The notes beneath the pieces were generated by a model. It searched no databases. It was not told the DNA's origin and saw only the letters and a list, made by a program, of their open reading frames with translations. From Bacteroidaceae bacterium (GTDB taxonomy: Bacteria > Bacteroidota > Bacteroidia > Bacteroidales > Bacteroidaceae), in contig JAFRTL010000021.1 in assembly GCA_017427065.1 (NCBI GenBank), forward strand, positions 1 through 64,000: DNA of 64,000 nucleotides, read 5' to 3'. This document shows positions 52,495 through 60,961 of this stretch, one piece after another (the stretch's first letter is position 1; each line of letters begins with the position of its first letter). The translations under genes were made by a program, and so were the position numbers.

Positions 52495-52600
52495 AATTCA
52501 CAATTAAAGCTTCGCTTTGATTTTGCTCATTCTCGGCAAAGCTGATGCAAGCATCGCTTTGCTCTCGCTTAATCGCAAAATTCTCAATTTCTTTTAGTTC
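52495..52600. repeat. Degenerate composite repeat at the dedA 3' end
   Basis: TTAATTCACAATTA at one side and AAAATTCTCAATTTC at the other flank a core with AGCTTCGCTTTG and related CGCTTTGCTCTCGC blocks. The dedA stop codon lies within an AATTGAG unit when read on the minus strand (52584-52590). Confidence 0.6.
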
Positions 52601-53222
52601 CCTTATATATCAAATACCCCACAATCAAGACACCTATGGCTAAAAAGCAATAGCCTATTTCGTGGCTGTATTTCGTTACTTGTTGTAATAATTGCTCTTC
52701 CGTCTCTATGCCTGGAACCTTGGACAAATAGTAACCAAGAAAAGCCAGAATGGTATTCCAGAGTCCAGATCCAAGGGTTGTATAGAGAATGAACTTCCCC
52801 AGATTCATCTGTGCCAATCCAGCAGGGATGGAGATCAACTGGCGCACTGCAGGGATTAGTCTGCCAATAAAGGTGGACATGGCACCGTGTGCGTCGAAAT
52901 ATTCCTCTGCATGACGTACCTTCTCCTCCGTAATGAGGCACACATGGCCGATGCGACTGTTGGCAAATCGATAGATGATCGGACGACCCAGCCACTTCGC
53001 CAGAAAATAATTGATCAGTGCTCCAATATTGGCGCCTAAGGTGGCAAAGAAAACCACCAGCACCACGTTCATCTCACTGCTTGAAGCAGCTTTCCATGCT
53101 GCAGGCGGTACCACCACCTCAGAAGGGAAGGGGATAAACGAACTTTCTATGGCCATCAGCAGAGTGATGGTCCAGTAGTTCAGATTGTCCAGACACCATT
53201 GGATAAAGGCTACAGATTCCAT
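52584..53222 (-). CDS. DedA family membrane protein
   Basis: A 212-residue protein of the DedA/VTT superfamily, with about four to five hydrophobic segments. The conserved loop with R in FIGRLIPAVRQLISIPAGLAQM and the upstream FPSEVVVPPAAW are typical. Members are linked to membrane lipid flipping and to proton-driven transport; the substrate is not known here. The C-terminal stop lies in a repeat unit. It follows the TPR gene by 14 bases on the minus strand. Confidence 0.92.
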   Translation of the reverse strand: MESVAFIQWCLDNLNYWTITLLMAIESSFIPFPSEVVVPPAAWKAASSSEMNVVLVVFFATLGANIGALINYFLAKWLGRPIIYRFANSRIGHVCLITEEKVRHAEEYFDAHGAMSTFIGRLIPAVRQLISIPAGLAQMNLGKFILYTTLGSGLWNTILAFLGYYLSKVPGIETEEQLLQQVTKYSHEIGYCFLAIGVLIVGYLIYKGTKRN

Positions 53223-53236
53223 GTCATTACCTTAGT

Positions 53237-54658
53237 TTATTCGTCCTTATCAACGTTTTCTTTCAATATGTTCGTGAAAGCTTCCGTCAGTTGTTCATCA
53301 CTTACTCTCGACAAAATCTTCTTATACTCCCTGGCTTGTTGCTCAGAAAGTGGATGATTGCAGACTCTGTTATACTGATGGAATTTCTCGTCATTCCCTA
53401 AGACTAGGTTCAGAAGCGCCAAGATCAAGTCCACTTGCTTGTCTTCTGGCCTGATCATCTTCACTTTCTCGAAGCAAAGCTCCATATAGTCGAATCGTTG
53501 AAGTGCCAGACACTGGTTGGCGATATGCTCCCAAGTCGTATCAAAAGGCTCCAGTCTCAGAGCTTTCTTCCACTTGTCTACAGCTGTCATCTCGTCGCCT
53601 TTCTCAAAAAAGAGTCGTCCTTGCAACACATAGGCGCTGGCATTCTTCTCATCCAATTCGATGGATTTTTCCAACCAGTCCATGGCTTCATCATTTTCTC
53701 CCATATAGGTCAGACACAGGGCATACTGAATCATGGCCTCTGCGCGGTATGCATCGGCTTTGGAGAAGTCGTTCACCTCACTAGAGAGGATGAATGCCGC
53801 TTCTTCCCATCGGCTTTCGTTCATCAGGTCTTCCAGATTGAAGACTTTCATGAAATCCTCACTCAATGCTTTCAGTTGAAGTGCTTTCTGATAGTTCTCA
53901 CGCGCTTTTTCGCGATTGCCTAAATGCTGGAACAGATCCCCTCTCAAGGCATAGGCATTGCCGAATTCCTCATCACTCACAATCGCATAGTCCACCGCAT
54001 CCATCGCCTTGTCGAAATGCTCCTGCTGATAATAGCACATCGCCAGTCCGTACCAGTAATGAGCGGAGTAGGGGTCTAGGTCTATCAGCTTATTCACAAT
54101 GACGATGGCCTCGTCATACCTCTTCAGCGCCTGTAGGCAGTCGCCAAGGGCAGCCAGGTAAGATTCGTCTTTCGTTTCTTTCTCCATCTTGCCCTTCCGA
54201 AGCCATACCATCGCCTCTTCAGGGAGGTTGGTTTCTAGGTACATATAAGCCACTCCAACGATGTCAATCTCTCGCTCGTTGAGTTGAAGTAATTCTCTAG
54301 CTTCCTCCTTCTGTCCTTTCATTACCAGCAACTTAGACCTTAGAATAATAGCCTCCATATCGTCGGTCTCAAGGATACAGTCAGAGATGCGTGAAGCTTC
54401 TTCTATCTCGTTGGTTTCCAGCAGCAGGTTGGCTTTTTCCACCAGCAATACGGTATTGTCCGGATGCATCAGCAGACCATGATCCAGTACTTCCCATGCC
54501 TCATCAGGTTGATGATTCGTGAAATACCAGTCGGCCAGGTCGGCCAATTCATCGGCATCGAAATAGAGGTCCTCACCATTCAACAACGACAGTTCATACT
54601 TGCGAGCCAAGTTGTTTATTTCCTGTTCATGAACGGAATAAGGATTTTTTTTGCTCAT
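53237..54658 (-). CDS. TPR repeat protein
   Basis: A 473-residue protein made almost entirely of tetratricopeptide repeats, about ten to eleven (examples PDEAWEVLDHGLLMHPDNT, YDEAIVIVNKLIDLDPYS, FDKAMDAVDYAIVSDEEF, DEAMDWLEKSIELDEKN). No signal peptide is seen, so it is probably cytoplasmic. TPR arrays bind partner proteins; the partner is unknown. It is placed 14 bases after glnS on the same strand, and dedA follows, so the three may share a transcript. Confidence 0.88.
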   Translation of the reverse strand: MSKKNPYSVHEQEINNLARKYELSLLNGEDLYFDADELADLADWYFTNHQPDEAWEVLDHGLLMHPDNTVLLVEKANLLLETNEIEEASRISDCILETDDMEAIILRSKLLVMKGQKEEARELLQLNEREIDIVGVAYMYLETNLPEEAMVWLRKGKMEKETKDESYLAALGDCLQALKRYDEAIVIVNKLIDLDPYSAHYWYGLAMCYYQQEHFDKAMDAVDYAIVSDEEFGNAYALRGDLFQHLGNREKARENYQKALQLKALSEDFMKVFNLEDLMNESRWEEAAFILSSEVNDFSKADAYRAEAMIQYALCLTYMGENDEAMDWLEKSIELDEKNASAYVLQGRLFFEKGDEMTAVDKWKKALRLEPFDTTWEHIANQCLALQRFDYMELCFEKVKMIRPEDKQVDLILALLNLVLGNDEKFHQYNRVCNHPLSEQQAREYKKILSRVSDEQLTEAFTNILKENVDKDE

Positions 54659-54672
54659 GTACTTTTAGTGGC

Positions 54673-56412
54673 TTATTTGTTGATTTTTCCCCACGTGTCC
54701 TTCAGACCTACGGTACGGTTGAAGACCATCTTCTCAGGGGTAGAGTCCTTGTCCACATTGAAATAGCCGATGCGCTGGAATTGCAGATAAGTCAGTGGCT
54801 TCATGCCCGCGGTGAACTTCTCCACATAGCAGTGCTCCAGGATGTTCAGTGAGTCAGGATTGATCATTTCCTTCATGGCCGTCAGTGAGTCGCACTGCTT
54901 GGCTTCTTTGATGGCCTCCAGCGCATCGCGTGGGTTCTCTTCCTTCCACAGACGGTCGTAGAGGCGCACTTCGCACTCCATACAGTCGTGCGTGCTCAGC
55001 CAGTGGATGGTACCCTTCACCTTACGGTTAGCCCCAGGCATACCGCTCTTTGACTCAGGATCATACTCACAGTACACCTCCAGCACGTTGCCCTGCTCAT
55101 CTTTCTTACAGCCAGTGCATTTCACGATGTAGGCATTCTTTAGGCGCACCTCCTGTCCAGGTGTCATACGGAAATATTTCTTAGGCGCATCCTCCATGAA
55201 GTCGTCTTGCTCTATCCAAAGTTCGCGACTGAATTCTATCTGGTGGGTGCCCTCTTCGGGATGCTCCGGATTGTTGATCGCTTCCATCTGCTCTATTTGA
55301 CCTTCAGGGTAGTTGGTGATGACCAACTTCACGGGATGCAGCACTGCAGAGACGCGTGTAGAGCGGTCGTTCAGATCTTCTCGCACGGCACTCTCCAGCA
55401 AGGCGAAATCGTTCAGTGCATCGTAGGTGGTATAGCCTATCTTATCCACGAACTTGCGGATAGATTCAGGCGAATAGCCACGACGGCGGAAACCGCACAG
55501 AGTCGGCATACGTGGATCGTCCCAACCATTCACCAAGCCCTCTTTCACCAGAATCAGCAGGTTGCGCTTACTCAGCAGCACGTAGTTCAGATTCAGCTTG
55601 TTGAACTCATACTGGTGTGGGCGATTGTCGTCCAGATCCTTGCCCTCTTTCACCCAGTCCACAAAGAGATCGTAGAGTGGGCGGTGAGGCACGAACTCCA
55701 GTGTACACAGCGAGTGCGTTACCCCCTCGAAATAATCACTCTGTCCGTGCGCAAAGTCGTACATCGGATAAGCTTTCCATTTCGTACCCGTATGCGGATG
55801 TGGATGATTCACCACACGGTAGATGATCGGATCGCGGAAGTGCATGTTAGGACTGGCCATATCTATCTTGGCACGCAGTACCATGGCGCCTTCAGGAATC
55901 TCGCCCGTATTCATCTTCTGGAACAGTGCCAGACTCTCTTCCATCGGACGGTTGCGGTAAGGGCTCTCCACACCCGGTTGGGTAGGGGTTCCCTTCTGTT
56001 GGGCTATCTGCTCGCTGGTCTGTTCGTCTATATAAGCTTTCCCCTCCTTAATAAGATTAATAGCAAAGTCCCAGAGTTGCTGGAAGTAGTCAGAGGCATT
56101 ATACACATTGGCCCACTTGAAGCCCAGCCATTGGATATCCTCCTTGATGGCGTCTATGTATTCCATATCCTCCTTGGTGGGGTTCGTATCATCAAATCTA
56201 AGGTTGCACACACCTCCATACTTGGCGGCGATGCCAAAGTCCATGCAGATGGCCTTCGCATGACCGATGTGCAGGTACCCATTAGGCTCGGGTGGGAAGC
56301 GCGTCTGTACTCTACCACCGTTCTTACCCTCTGCCAAGTCTTTCTCAACTATTTGTTCAATGAAGTTCAGGCTTTTCTTCTCGGCCAGTTCTTCGTTCTT
56401 AATCTCTGCCAT
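54673..56412 (-). CDS. glnS: Glutamine--tRNA ligase
   Basis: A 579-residue class I synthetase that charges tRNA-Gln. The HIGH motif appears as PEPNGYLHIGHAK, and the KMSKS-like motif as LLSKRNLL. The N-terminal Rossmann domain runs to about residue 265, then the anticodon-binding beta barrels (HPVKLVITNYPEG; RMTPGQEVRLKNAYIVKC) fill the rest. The enzyme group is GlnRS rather than GluRS by length and by the DGVTHSLCTLEF-like region (EGVTHSLCTLEF). A -7 element lies at 56440-56447. Confidence 0.96.
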   Translation of the reverse strand: MAEIKNEELAEKKSLNFIEQIVEKDLAEGKNGGRVQTRFPPEPNGYLHIGHAKAICMDFGIAAKYGGVCNLRFDDTNPTKEDMEYIDAIKEDIQWLGFKWANVYNASDYFQQLWDFAINLIKEGKAYIDEQTSEQIAQQKGTPTQPGVESPYRNRPMEESLALFQKMNTGEIPEGAMVLRAKIDMASPNMHFRDPIIYRVVNHPHPHTGTKWKAYPMYDFAHGQSDYFEGVTHSLCTLEFVPHRPLYDLFVDWVKEGKDLDDNRPHQYEFNKLNLNYVLLSKRNLLILVKEGLVNGWDDPRMPTLCGFRRRGYSPESIRKFVDKIGYTTYDALNDFALLESAVREDLNDRSTRVSAVLHPVKLVITNYPEGQIEQMEAINNPEHPEEGTHQIEFSRELWIEQDDFMEDAPKKYFRMTPGQEVRLKNAYIVKCTGCKKDEQGNVLEVYCEYDPESKSGMPGANRKVKGTIHWLSTHDCMECEVRLYDRLWKEENPRDALEAIKEAKQCDSLTAMKEMINPDSLNILEHCYVEKFTAGMKPLTYLQFQRIGYFNVDKDSTPEKMVFNRTVGLKDTWGKINK

Positions 56413-56439
56413 AATGCTTAAAAGGTTAAAATGAGGTTA

Positions 56440-56447
56440 CAAAAATA
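56440..56447 (-). promoter_or_regulatory. -7 element of glnS
   Basis: TATTTTTG on the minus strand, 28 bases before the ATG. No -33 TTTG is visible. Confidence 0.5.
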
Positions 56448-56622
56448 CGCAATTTCTATCACCTAAAGAAATTTTCTGAACTTCTTATGAAAAAAAAAGC
56501 GTAGTCTCTCAAAAAAATGCTTATCTTTGAAAAGTTTATGGAAATGGCCGTAAGTAAGAAACAATTTTTTGCATCTTTTTTTGAAAAAAGTTGAAAATAT
56601 GTTATATGACATACTTTTATAT

Positions 56623-56654
56623 TTTGCTGTCCATAAAAAAAACCTTTACTTTGC
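56623..56654 (+). promoter_or_regulatory. Promoter of a short transcript
   Basis: TTTG (56623-56626), a 19-base spacer and TTACTTTGC (56646-56654), one mismatch to TAnnTTTGC. The transcript would start near 56661. Confidence 0.6.
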
Positions 56655-56660
56655 AGCGTT

Positions 56661-56745
56661 ATCCTGAAAACAATCTTTTTACCTTAAAAACTAATACCTA
56701 TTGAAAAATGAAAAAAGGGGCTTTGTGAAAAGCTCCTTTTTTTGT
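56661..56745 (+). ncRNA. Candidate small RNA of about 85 nt
   Basis: Between the promoter at 56623 and a terminator (AGGGGCTTT/AAAGCTCC stem, then seven T, 56714-56745) lies no gene. A six-codon frame (MKKGAL, 56708-56728) overlaps the terminator stem and may be chance or a leader peptide. No gene follows before 57569. Confidence 0.5.
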
Positions 56746-56848
56746 GTATATAAATGACCTTGAAAGGCCGATTCAGAGGGCGTTTCCGTCGTTTTTCGGA
56801 CTAAAATTGGACTAACTATCACTTTTTTCTAAAAAAATGCCCTAAATA

Positions 56849-56880
56849 TTTGTGATTTCTAAAATCGCTTTCTATTTTTG
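56849..56880 (+). promoter_or_regulatory. Promoter of the 56.9-kb noncoding transcript
   Basis: TTTG (56849-56852) and TATTTTTG (56873-56880) with a 20-base spacer, a full consensus match on the plus strand. Confidence 0.7.
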
Positions 56881-56886
56881 TGGTAA

Positions 56887-57156
56887 ATCACAAGTTTATG
56901 TATCACATAATATAACCAATTAATAATTAAGGAAAGGGGCATTAATACTAAAAAAAGGGAATCGGCTATTAGGAGATGGAGGTTCTTGTGATTTTCTCCA
57001 CGCTGGCAAAAGGCCAGTTACAAGGGGTACTGATAAGTACGTCTTGAATCACTATAAATTAAAATTTTATTAACTCTGCTTTATTAGTTATAATAAGGTG
57101 GGTCTATAAAATAAGGGTTATAAAAAGGTACAGATTTCGGTCTGTGCCTTTTTCTT
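56887..57156 (+). ncRNA. Candidate structured noncoding RNA of about 270 nt
   Basis: It runs from a consensus promoter to an intrinsic terminator (AGGTACAGA/TCTGTGCCT stem, loop TTTCGG, 57126-57150, then TTTTTC). No frame longer than a few codons is open near the 5' end. Inside, GTGATT (56988-56993) can pair with AATCAC (57047-57052), enclosing CTGGC-AAAA-GCCAG and GTACT-GATA-AGTAC hairpins: a possible three-way junction. It does not match RNase P, tmRNA, SRP or 6S features that I can recognise. Confidence 0.5.
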
Positions 57157-57568
57157 TAGTAAAAAAAATAAAAAAAAATAGGGTAGAAGTGATACAACAT
57201 TCAAACATAATCTCTATATTAGCACTCGATATAGTCATGACGGGGTATTCCGTTCGCGAGAATCGTATGCCCAAAAGTTAGTAATGGTTTATTTATGAGA
57301 TTTTGCATTTCATAGTTTTGAAATGAACTTCGCAGCTGTCATCGTGATGAAGGCAGCTGTTTTCATATTATACCCTTCGAAAAGTTAAAATCTGTCATTC
57401 CGATACATCTTTCATTATTTTGTCGTAGATTTGTAGTGTAGAAAAAACTTTGCATGCCGATGCAGTATTTTAAAGATTCTGCATTCTACTTATAGAAAAG
57501 GTATAGAAAAAGATTTTCTATTGCAAATTAAACGTATTGGTAAACCTCAATTAAATAAAAGAACGAGT
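57157..57568. other. Intergenic region upstream of the aromatic-rich exported protein
   Basis: A hairpin AGCTG-CATC/GATG-CAGCT at 57333-57358 followed by GTTTTC could be a weak terminator of a third short plus-strand transcript. TAGATTTG (57426-57433) is a possible -7 for the gene at 57569. Nothing else is seen. Confidence 0.4.
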
Positions 57569-58981
57569 ATGAAAAAGATTGTTTTGTTGACGCTAATGGC
57601 GCTGGGCATTCCGCTGGTGCTGAGTGCTCAAAATGTAAATGACGACCTTTATTACGTTCCTTCAAGCAAGAAAGAGGTAAAAACTCAGGAAAAGAAAGAA
57701 GTGTTGGTAAAGGACAAGAATAGTGTTCCATCTTCCATCATCGTGAAGTCTTCTACGCCCGAAGTGAGCAATGAGGCTGCAGTGATCGACGAGACGGAAT
57801 ACCGCACCGATGAAGTGACTGCTGTGGCTCCTATCGATGACATCGACGCATACAACCGTCGTTCGTCCACCTATGGGAACGCAGAAAGCACTAAGAACAA
57901 GAGTGTGGCCACCACCACTACTACCCGTAAGAAGGTAGTTGATGATGACCTGGACGGCGAGTGGATCGGCGGTTTCAATGGTACAGTGAGCGACTATGAG
58001 TATGCTACCCGTATCATCCGCTTCCGCAATCCTCGCTTTGCCATCAGCATCAGCAGCCCGCTTTACTGGGATGTAGTCTATGGCCTGACTTCTTGGGACT
58101 GGAATGTGTATGTTGACGGGCTCTACGCCTATGCTTTCCCAACCTTCTCCAACCGTCTGTGGTGGGATTGGCGCTGGAACAGCATCGGTCTGGGCTGGGG
58201 CTACGGCTGGCCTTACTACGGTTTCAATTGGGGCTGGGGCTGGTACGGAAGCTACTATCCTTGGTATAATTCTTGGTATTATCCTTGGCACTACAGCTCT
58301 TGGGGTTGGTATGGCCCATACTACTCTTGGGGCTGGCACTCTGGCTGGGGCTGGGGTGGTGGATACTATACCTATGGTCATCATCACTACGGTGGCTACT
58401 GGGGTGCACCTTACTCCTACAACTATCGCAGAAACGACCTGGGTGTAGGTACAGCAGGACGCAGCGTGTTCGGACGCAGTACGCGCACTGTGACTACTGG
58501 TACTCGCGATAACAACGGACGCACTGGCGGACGTGTTGTAAGCAGCAGCGGCAATGGTGTGAATACCCGTACCTCTAGCACCGCCTCCTCACGCGTAGCT
58601 CGTCGTGCCGACACCGGCACGGTAGGTGGCGCAAGCGGCAGCACTGGTACCACTATCAATACACGCAGTGCAACGACCCGTCGTTCTACGGGTACCAGCT
58701 CTGCATCTCGCAGTAGCAGCAGCACGGGCGTGAATCGCACCTACAGCACTTCTTCTTCACGTATGAACAGTCGTACGGGCAGCAGCAGCTCTTCTGTAGG
58801 TACTCGCGGCACCACTACCACGACGCGTAGCTATGGAGGCACTAGCACTCGCAGTTATAGCAGCGGTGGCGGCGGTTTCAGCGGAGGCGGTAGCGTAAGC
58901 TCTGGCGGTGGCGCATCAACTCGCAGCTCTGGCGGTGGCGTAAGCTCTGGCGGTGGTGGCGGTGGCGCACGCAGAAGATGA
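57569..58981 (+). CDS. Exported low-complexity protein, Trp/Tyr/Gly-rich then Ser/Arg/Gly-rich
   Basis: The open frame starts at 57521, but the ATG at 57569 begins a clear signal peptide (MKKIVLLTLMALGIPLVLSA), giving 470 residues. Residues 20 to about 125 are a charged, Val/Lys/Thr-rich linker. Residues about 130-195 contain a compact stretch (DGEWIGGFNGTVSDYEYATR). Residues about 197-287 are extremely rich in Trp, Tyr and Gly (WWDWRWNSIGLGWGYGW). Residues about 290-470 are Ser/Thr/Arg/Gly-rich and end in GGG and SGG runs. I do not recognise the family; similar low-complexity exported proteins occur in Bacteroidales. It may be surface-located or an assembly-prone protein (inference). Confidence 0.8.
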   Translation: MKKIVLLTLMALGIPLVLSAQNVNDDLYYVPSSKKEVKTQEKKEVLVKDKNSVPSSIIVKSSTPEVSNEAAVIDETEYRTDEVTAVAPIDDIDAYNRRSSTYGNAESTKNKSVATTTTTRKKVVDDDLDGEWIGGFNGTVSDYEYATRIIRFRNPRFAISISSPLYWDVVYGLTSWDWNVYVDGLYAYAFPTFSNRLWWDWRWNSIGLGWGYGWPYYGFNWGWGWYGSYYPWYNSWYYPWHYSSWGWYGPYYSWGWHSGWGWGGGYYTYGHHHYGGYWGAPYSYNYRRNDLGVGTAGRSVFGRSTRTVTTGTRDNNGRTGGRVVSSSGNGVNTRTSSTASSRVARRADTGTVGGASGSTGTTINTRSATTRRSTGTSSASRSSSSTGVNRTYSTSSSRMNSRTGSSSSSVGTRGTTTTTRSYGGTSTRSYSSGGGGFSGGGSVSSGGGASTRSSGGGVSSGGGGGGARRR

Positions 58982-58989
58982 TAGCATAT

Positions 58990-59097
58990 TGAGAATTGAA
59001 CATTGAACATTGAGCATTAGGGCTGCGCCATGAATTTCAGCAGCGCAGCTTTAGCCCATCCGGATGGAAATGTTCAATGCTCAATGTTCAATTATAA
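58990..59097. repeat. Composite repeat: 7-bp arrays around GC-rich core
   Basis: AATTGAA/CATTGAA/CATTGAG units (58990-59018), then core GGGCTGCGCC ... AGCGCAGC with the palindrome CATCCGGATG (59058-59067), then AATGTTC/AATGCTC units to about 59095. The reverse complement contains GCGCAGCCCTAATGCTCAAT, the same junction as inside the DUF3987 gene. Confidence 0.8.
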
Positions 59098-59123
59098 CAT
59101 AACCTTTTTATAAAGTTACGACG

Positions 59124-60680
59124 ATGAAGATCAAATTCTTTGGGGCTTTGGCTTGCTTCACCCTGATCAGCGCAGGCGCAATGGCCCAGACTCAATATGA
59201 GACTGCACGTCTCACGGGTTCTGAACTCAACGGAACTGCACGTTTTGTAGGCATGGGTGGAGCCATGGGTGCCCTGGGTGCCGATATCTCAACCATGAAC
59301 ACTAACCCTGCAGGTGTGGGACTCTATCGCAGTAGCGAGATTTCCACCTCCTTCGGGTTCAACAACACGCAGACCAAGAGCGGGACTTACGATAGCGACC
59401 GTACACGTTGGTCGTGGGATCAGTTGGGCTTTGTCTATTCCTATAAGATTGGCAACCAGACCGACCTGCGCTATGTGAACTTCGGTTTCAACTATCATAA
59501 GTCAAAGAACTTCAACCGCGCCTTTGCGGCTGAACAGGGACTGAACGGCCTGTCGCAGACACAGCAGATGGCCAACATGGTGAACCATCTCACTGCAGCC
59601 GAGATAGACGATGTCTATAACTACGGTGATGTCGAGGGACTCAACAATCCTTACAATGTCTATAACTACCCTTATCTGGGTGTGATGGGTATCCGTACCG
59701 AATTGGTAGGTATTGATGCCAACGACCGTCCTATCGGCTGGTTTGGCGATACCAACGGCTATATGGGCCGTGAGATTGGCGGACTGGAGTCTTACGACAT
59801 GAACCTGGCGTTCAACATTAAAGACCGTGTTTACCTCGGCCTCACACTGGGTATCAACAATGTGAATTATAAGCAGAGTACCTATTATACCGAGGATATT
59901 TACGACGGTCCTCACGGTGGCTACTATGAGTTGGAGAACTACTACAAGCTGCAAGGCGCAGGCGTGGACCTCAAGTTGGGTGCTATTTTCCGCCCCATAG
60001 AGGATTCTCCTTTCCGCATTGGTGCAGCCATCCATACACCGATGTGGTACACCCTCACCGAGAAGTACACTGCACAGATCACCTCCGAGCTGGACTATGA
60101 CGACGGTGCTGAGCACTTCTCAGCTGTAGAGGCTGTGGAAGACTATGTCGATGGCCTTACCTTGCGTGACTATGAGATGATTACCCCTTGGAAGCTCAAC
60201 CTAAGCGTTGGTACCACCATTGCCAATATGGTGGCCATCGGAGCCGAGTATGAGTTCCAGGACTATAGCACCGCCAAGTTGCGTTACGATGACGGCGCCA
60301 AGAACCGCGAGCAGACGCTCAACGTGAAGGAAGACCTCAAGAGTGTGCATACCTTCCGCGTGGGTATGGAAGCCCGTCTGGCACCACAGTTCAGCGTACG
60401 TGCCGGCTATAACTATACCTCCGCACCGTTCCGTAACACTGCCTACAAGGCATTGGACTACAACGATATGCGCACCGATGTAGATTATACCAACAACCTG
60501 CAGCGTCACACCGTTTCTTGTGGCTTAGGCTATAGTGGTGAAGTCTTCTTCGCAGACCTGGCCTATAAGTACGACACCTACAAGAGCGACTTCTACGCCT
60601 TCAGTGCCGATGCCCTGCATCCAGTGAAGACCGACACCAATCGCCATCAGGTGCTCCTCACCATGGGGGTACGTTTCTGA
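59124..60680 (+). CDS. FadL/OmpP1-type outer-membrane transport protein
   Basis: A 518-residue outer-membrane protein. A signal peptide (MKIKFFGALACFTLISAGAMA) precedes an N-terminal plug-like stretch (GSELNGTARFVGMGGAMGALGADISTMNTNPAGVGLYRSS) typical of the OmpP1/FadL/TodX family. Alternating aromatic strands follow (YVNFGFNYHKSKNF, VYLGLTLGINNVNY, FSVRAGYNYTSAPF), ending in the beta-signal-like MGVRF. The family forms 14-strand barrels that import hydrophobic molecules; the substrate is unknown. A strong terminator follows. Confidence 0.88.
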   Translation: MKIKFFGALACFTLISAGAMAQTQYETARLTGSELNGTARFVGMGGAMGALGADISTMNTNPAGVGLYRSSEISTSFGFNNTQTKSGTYDSDRTRWSWDQLGFVYSYKIGNQTDLRYVNFGFNYHKSKNFNRAFAAEQGLNGLSQTQQMANMVNHLTAAEIDDVYNYGDVEGLNNPYNVYNYPYLGVMGIRTELVGIDANDRPIGWFGDTNGYMGREIGGLESYDMNLAFNIKDRVYLGLTLGINNVNYKQSTYYTEDIYDGPHGGYYELENYYKLQGAGVDLKLGAIFRPIEDSPFRIGAAIHTPMWYTLTEKYTAQITSELDYDDGAEHFSAVEAVEDYVDGLTLRDYEMITPWKLNLSVGTTIANMVAIGAEYEFQDYSTAKLRYDDGAKNREQTLNVKEDLKSVHTFRVGMEARLAPQFSVRAGYNYTSAPFRNTAYKALDYNDMRTDVDYTNNLQRHTVSCGLGYSGEVFFADLAYKYDTYKSDFYAFSADALHPVKTDTNRHQVLLTMGVRF

Positions 60681-60700
60681 TAGATTTGTTTTTTAATGAT

Positions 60701-60736
60701 AATAAAGGCTGTTCTTCGGAGCAGCCTTTATTGTTT
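60701..60736 (+). terminator. Intrinsic terminator of the FadL-type gene
   Basis: AATAAAGGCTG (60701-60711) and CAGCCTTTATT (60722-60732), a perfect 11-bp stem with a TTCTTCGG-type loop, followed by GTTTT. Confidence 0.9.
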
Positions 60737-60743
60737 TACCTAA

Positions 60744-60845
60744 TTATTTGATTAGCAACTCGTGGAGGCGTGTAGTGGCTTTCTGTAACTGAGCATCTAC
60801 AGTGTTCTCGCTGATGTTCAGCCTCTCTGCGACTTCAGCCTGCTG
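60744..60845 (-). pseudogene. C-terminal remnant of an ECF sigma factor
   Basis: Read on the minus strand, 60845-60744 encodes QQAEVAERLNISENTVDAQL and continues QKATTRLHELLIK to a stop. This is the region 4 helix-turn-helix of an extracytoplasmic-function sigma-70 factor. Immediately upstream the frame meets TAA, and no region 2 sequence is visible in the next several hundred bases. So only about 33 residues of a roughly 180-residue protein survive. No anti-sigma or SusCD genes are adjacent. Confidence 0.8.
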
Positions 60846-60890
60846 TTATAGAAGAGTCGTCCCTCAATTTCTGCTCAATTTTCAAAATAC

Positions 60891-60923
60891 AATAAGGCAG
60901 AGCGAAAGCTCTGCCTTATTTTT
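60891..60923. terminator. Strong intrinsic terminator
   Basis: AATAAGGCAGAGC (60891-60903) and GCTCTGCCTTATT (60908-60920) with a GAAA loop and TTT after it: a 13-bp perfect stem. No intact gene ends here, so it is probably a leftover of deleted sequence. Confidence 0.8.
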
Positions 60924-60961
60924 CCCCTCCGCGCTTCATTTAGTAAACTACAATTATTTTT

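Noticed and set aside
55207-56421. 404-residue open frame on the plus strand opposite glnS
   Set aside because: It is a shadow of glnS; the translation has no family features and no promoter.
56755-56820. Short CGGACTAAAATTGGACTAA-like stretch as a mobile-element end
   Set aside because: The idea rests on loose memory of integrase-upstream sequences; no partner end or integrase was found.
56887-57156. 6S RNA, tmRNA, SRP RNA or RNase P RNA
   Set aside because: I could not see the conserved hallmarks of any of them; listed only as an unassigned candidate RNA.
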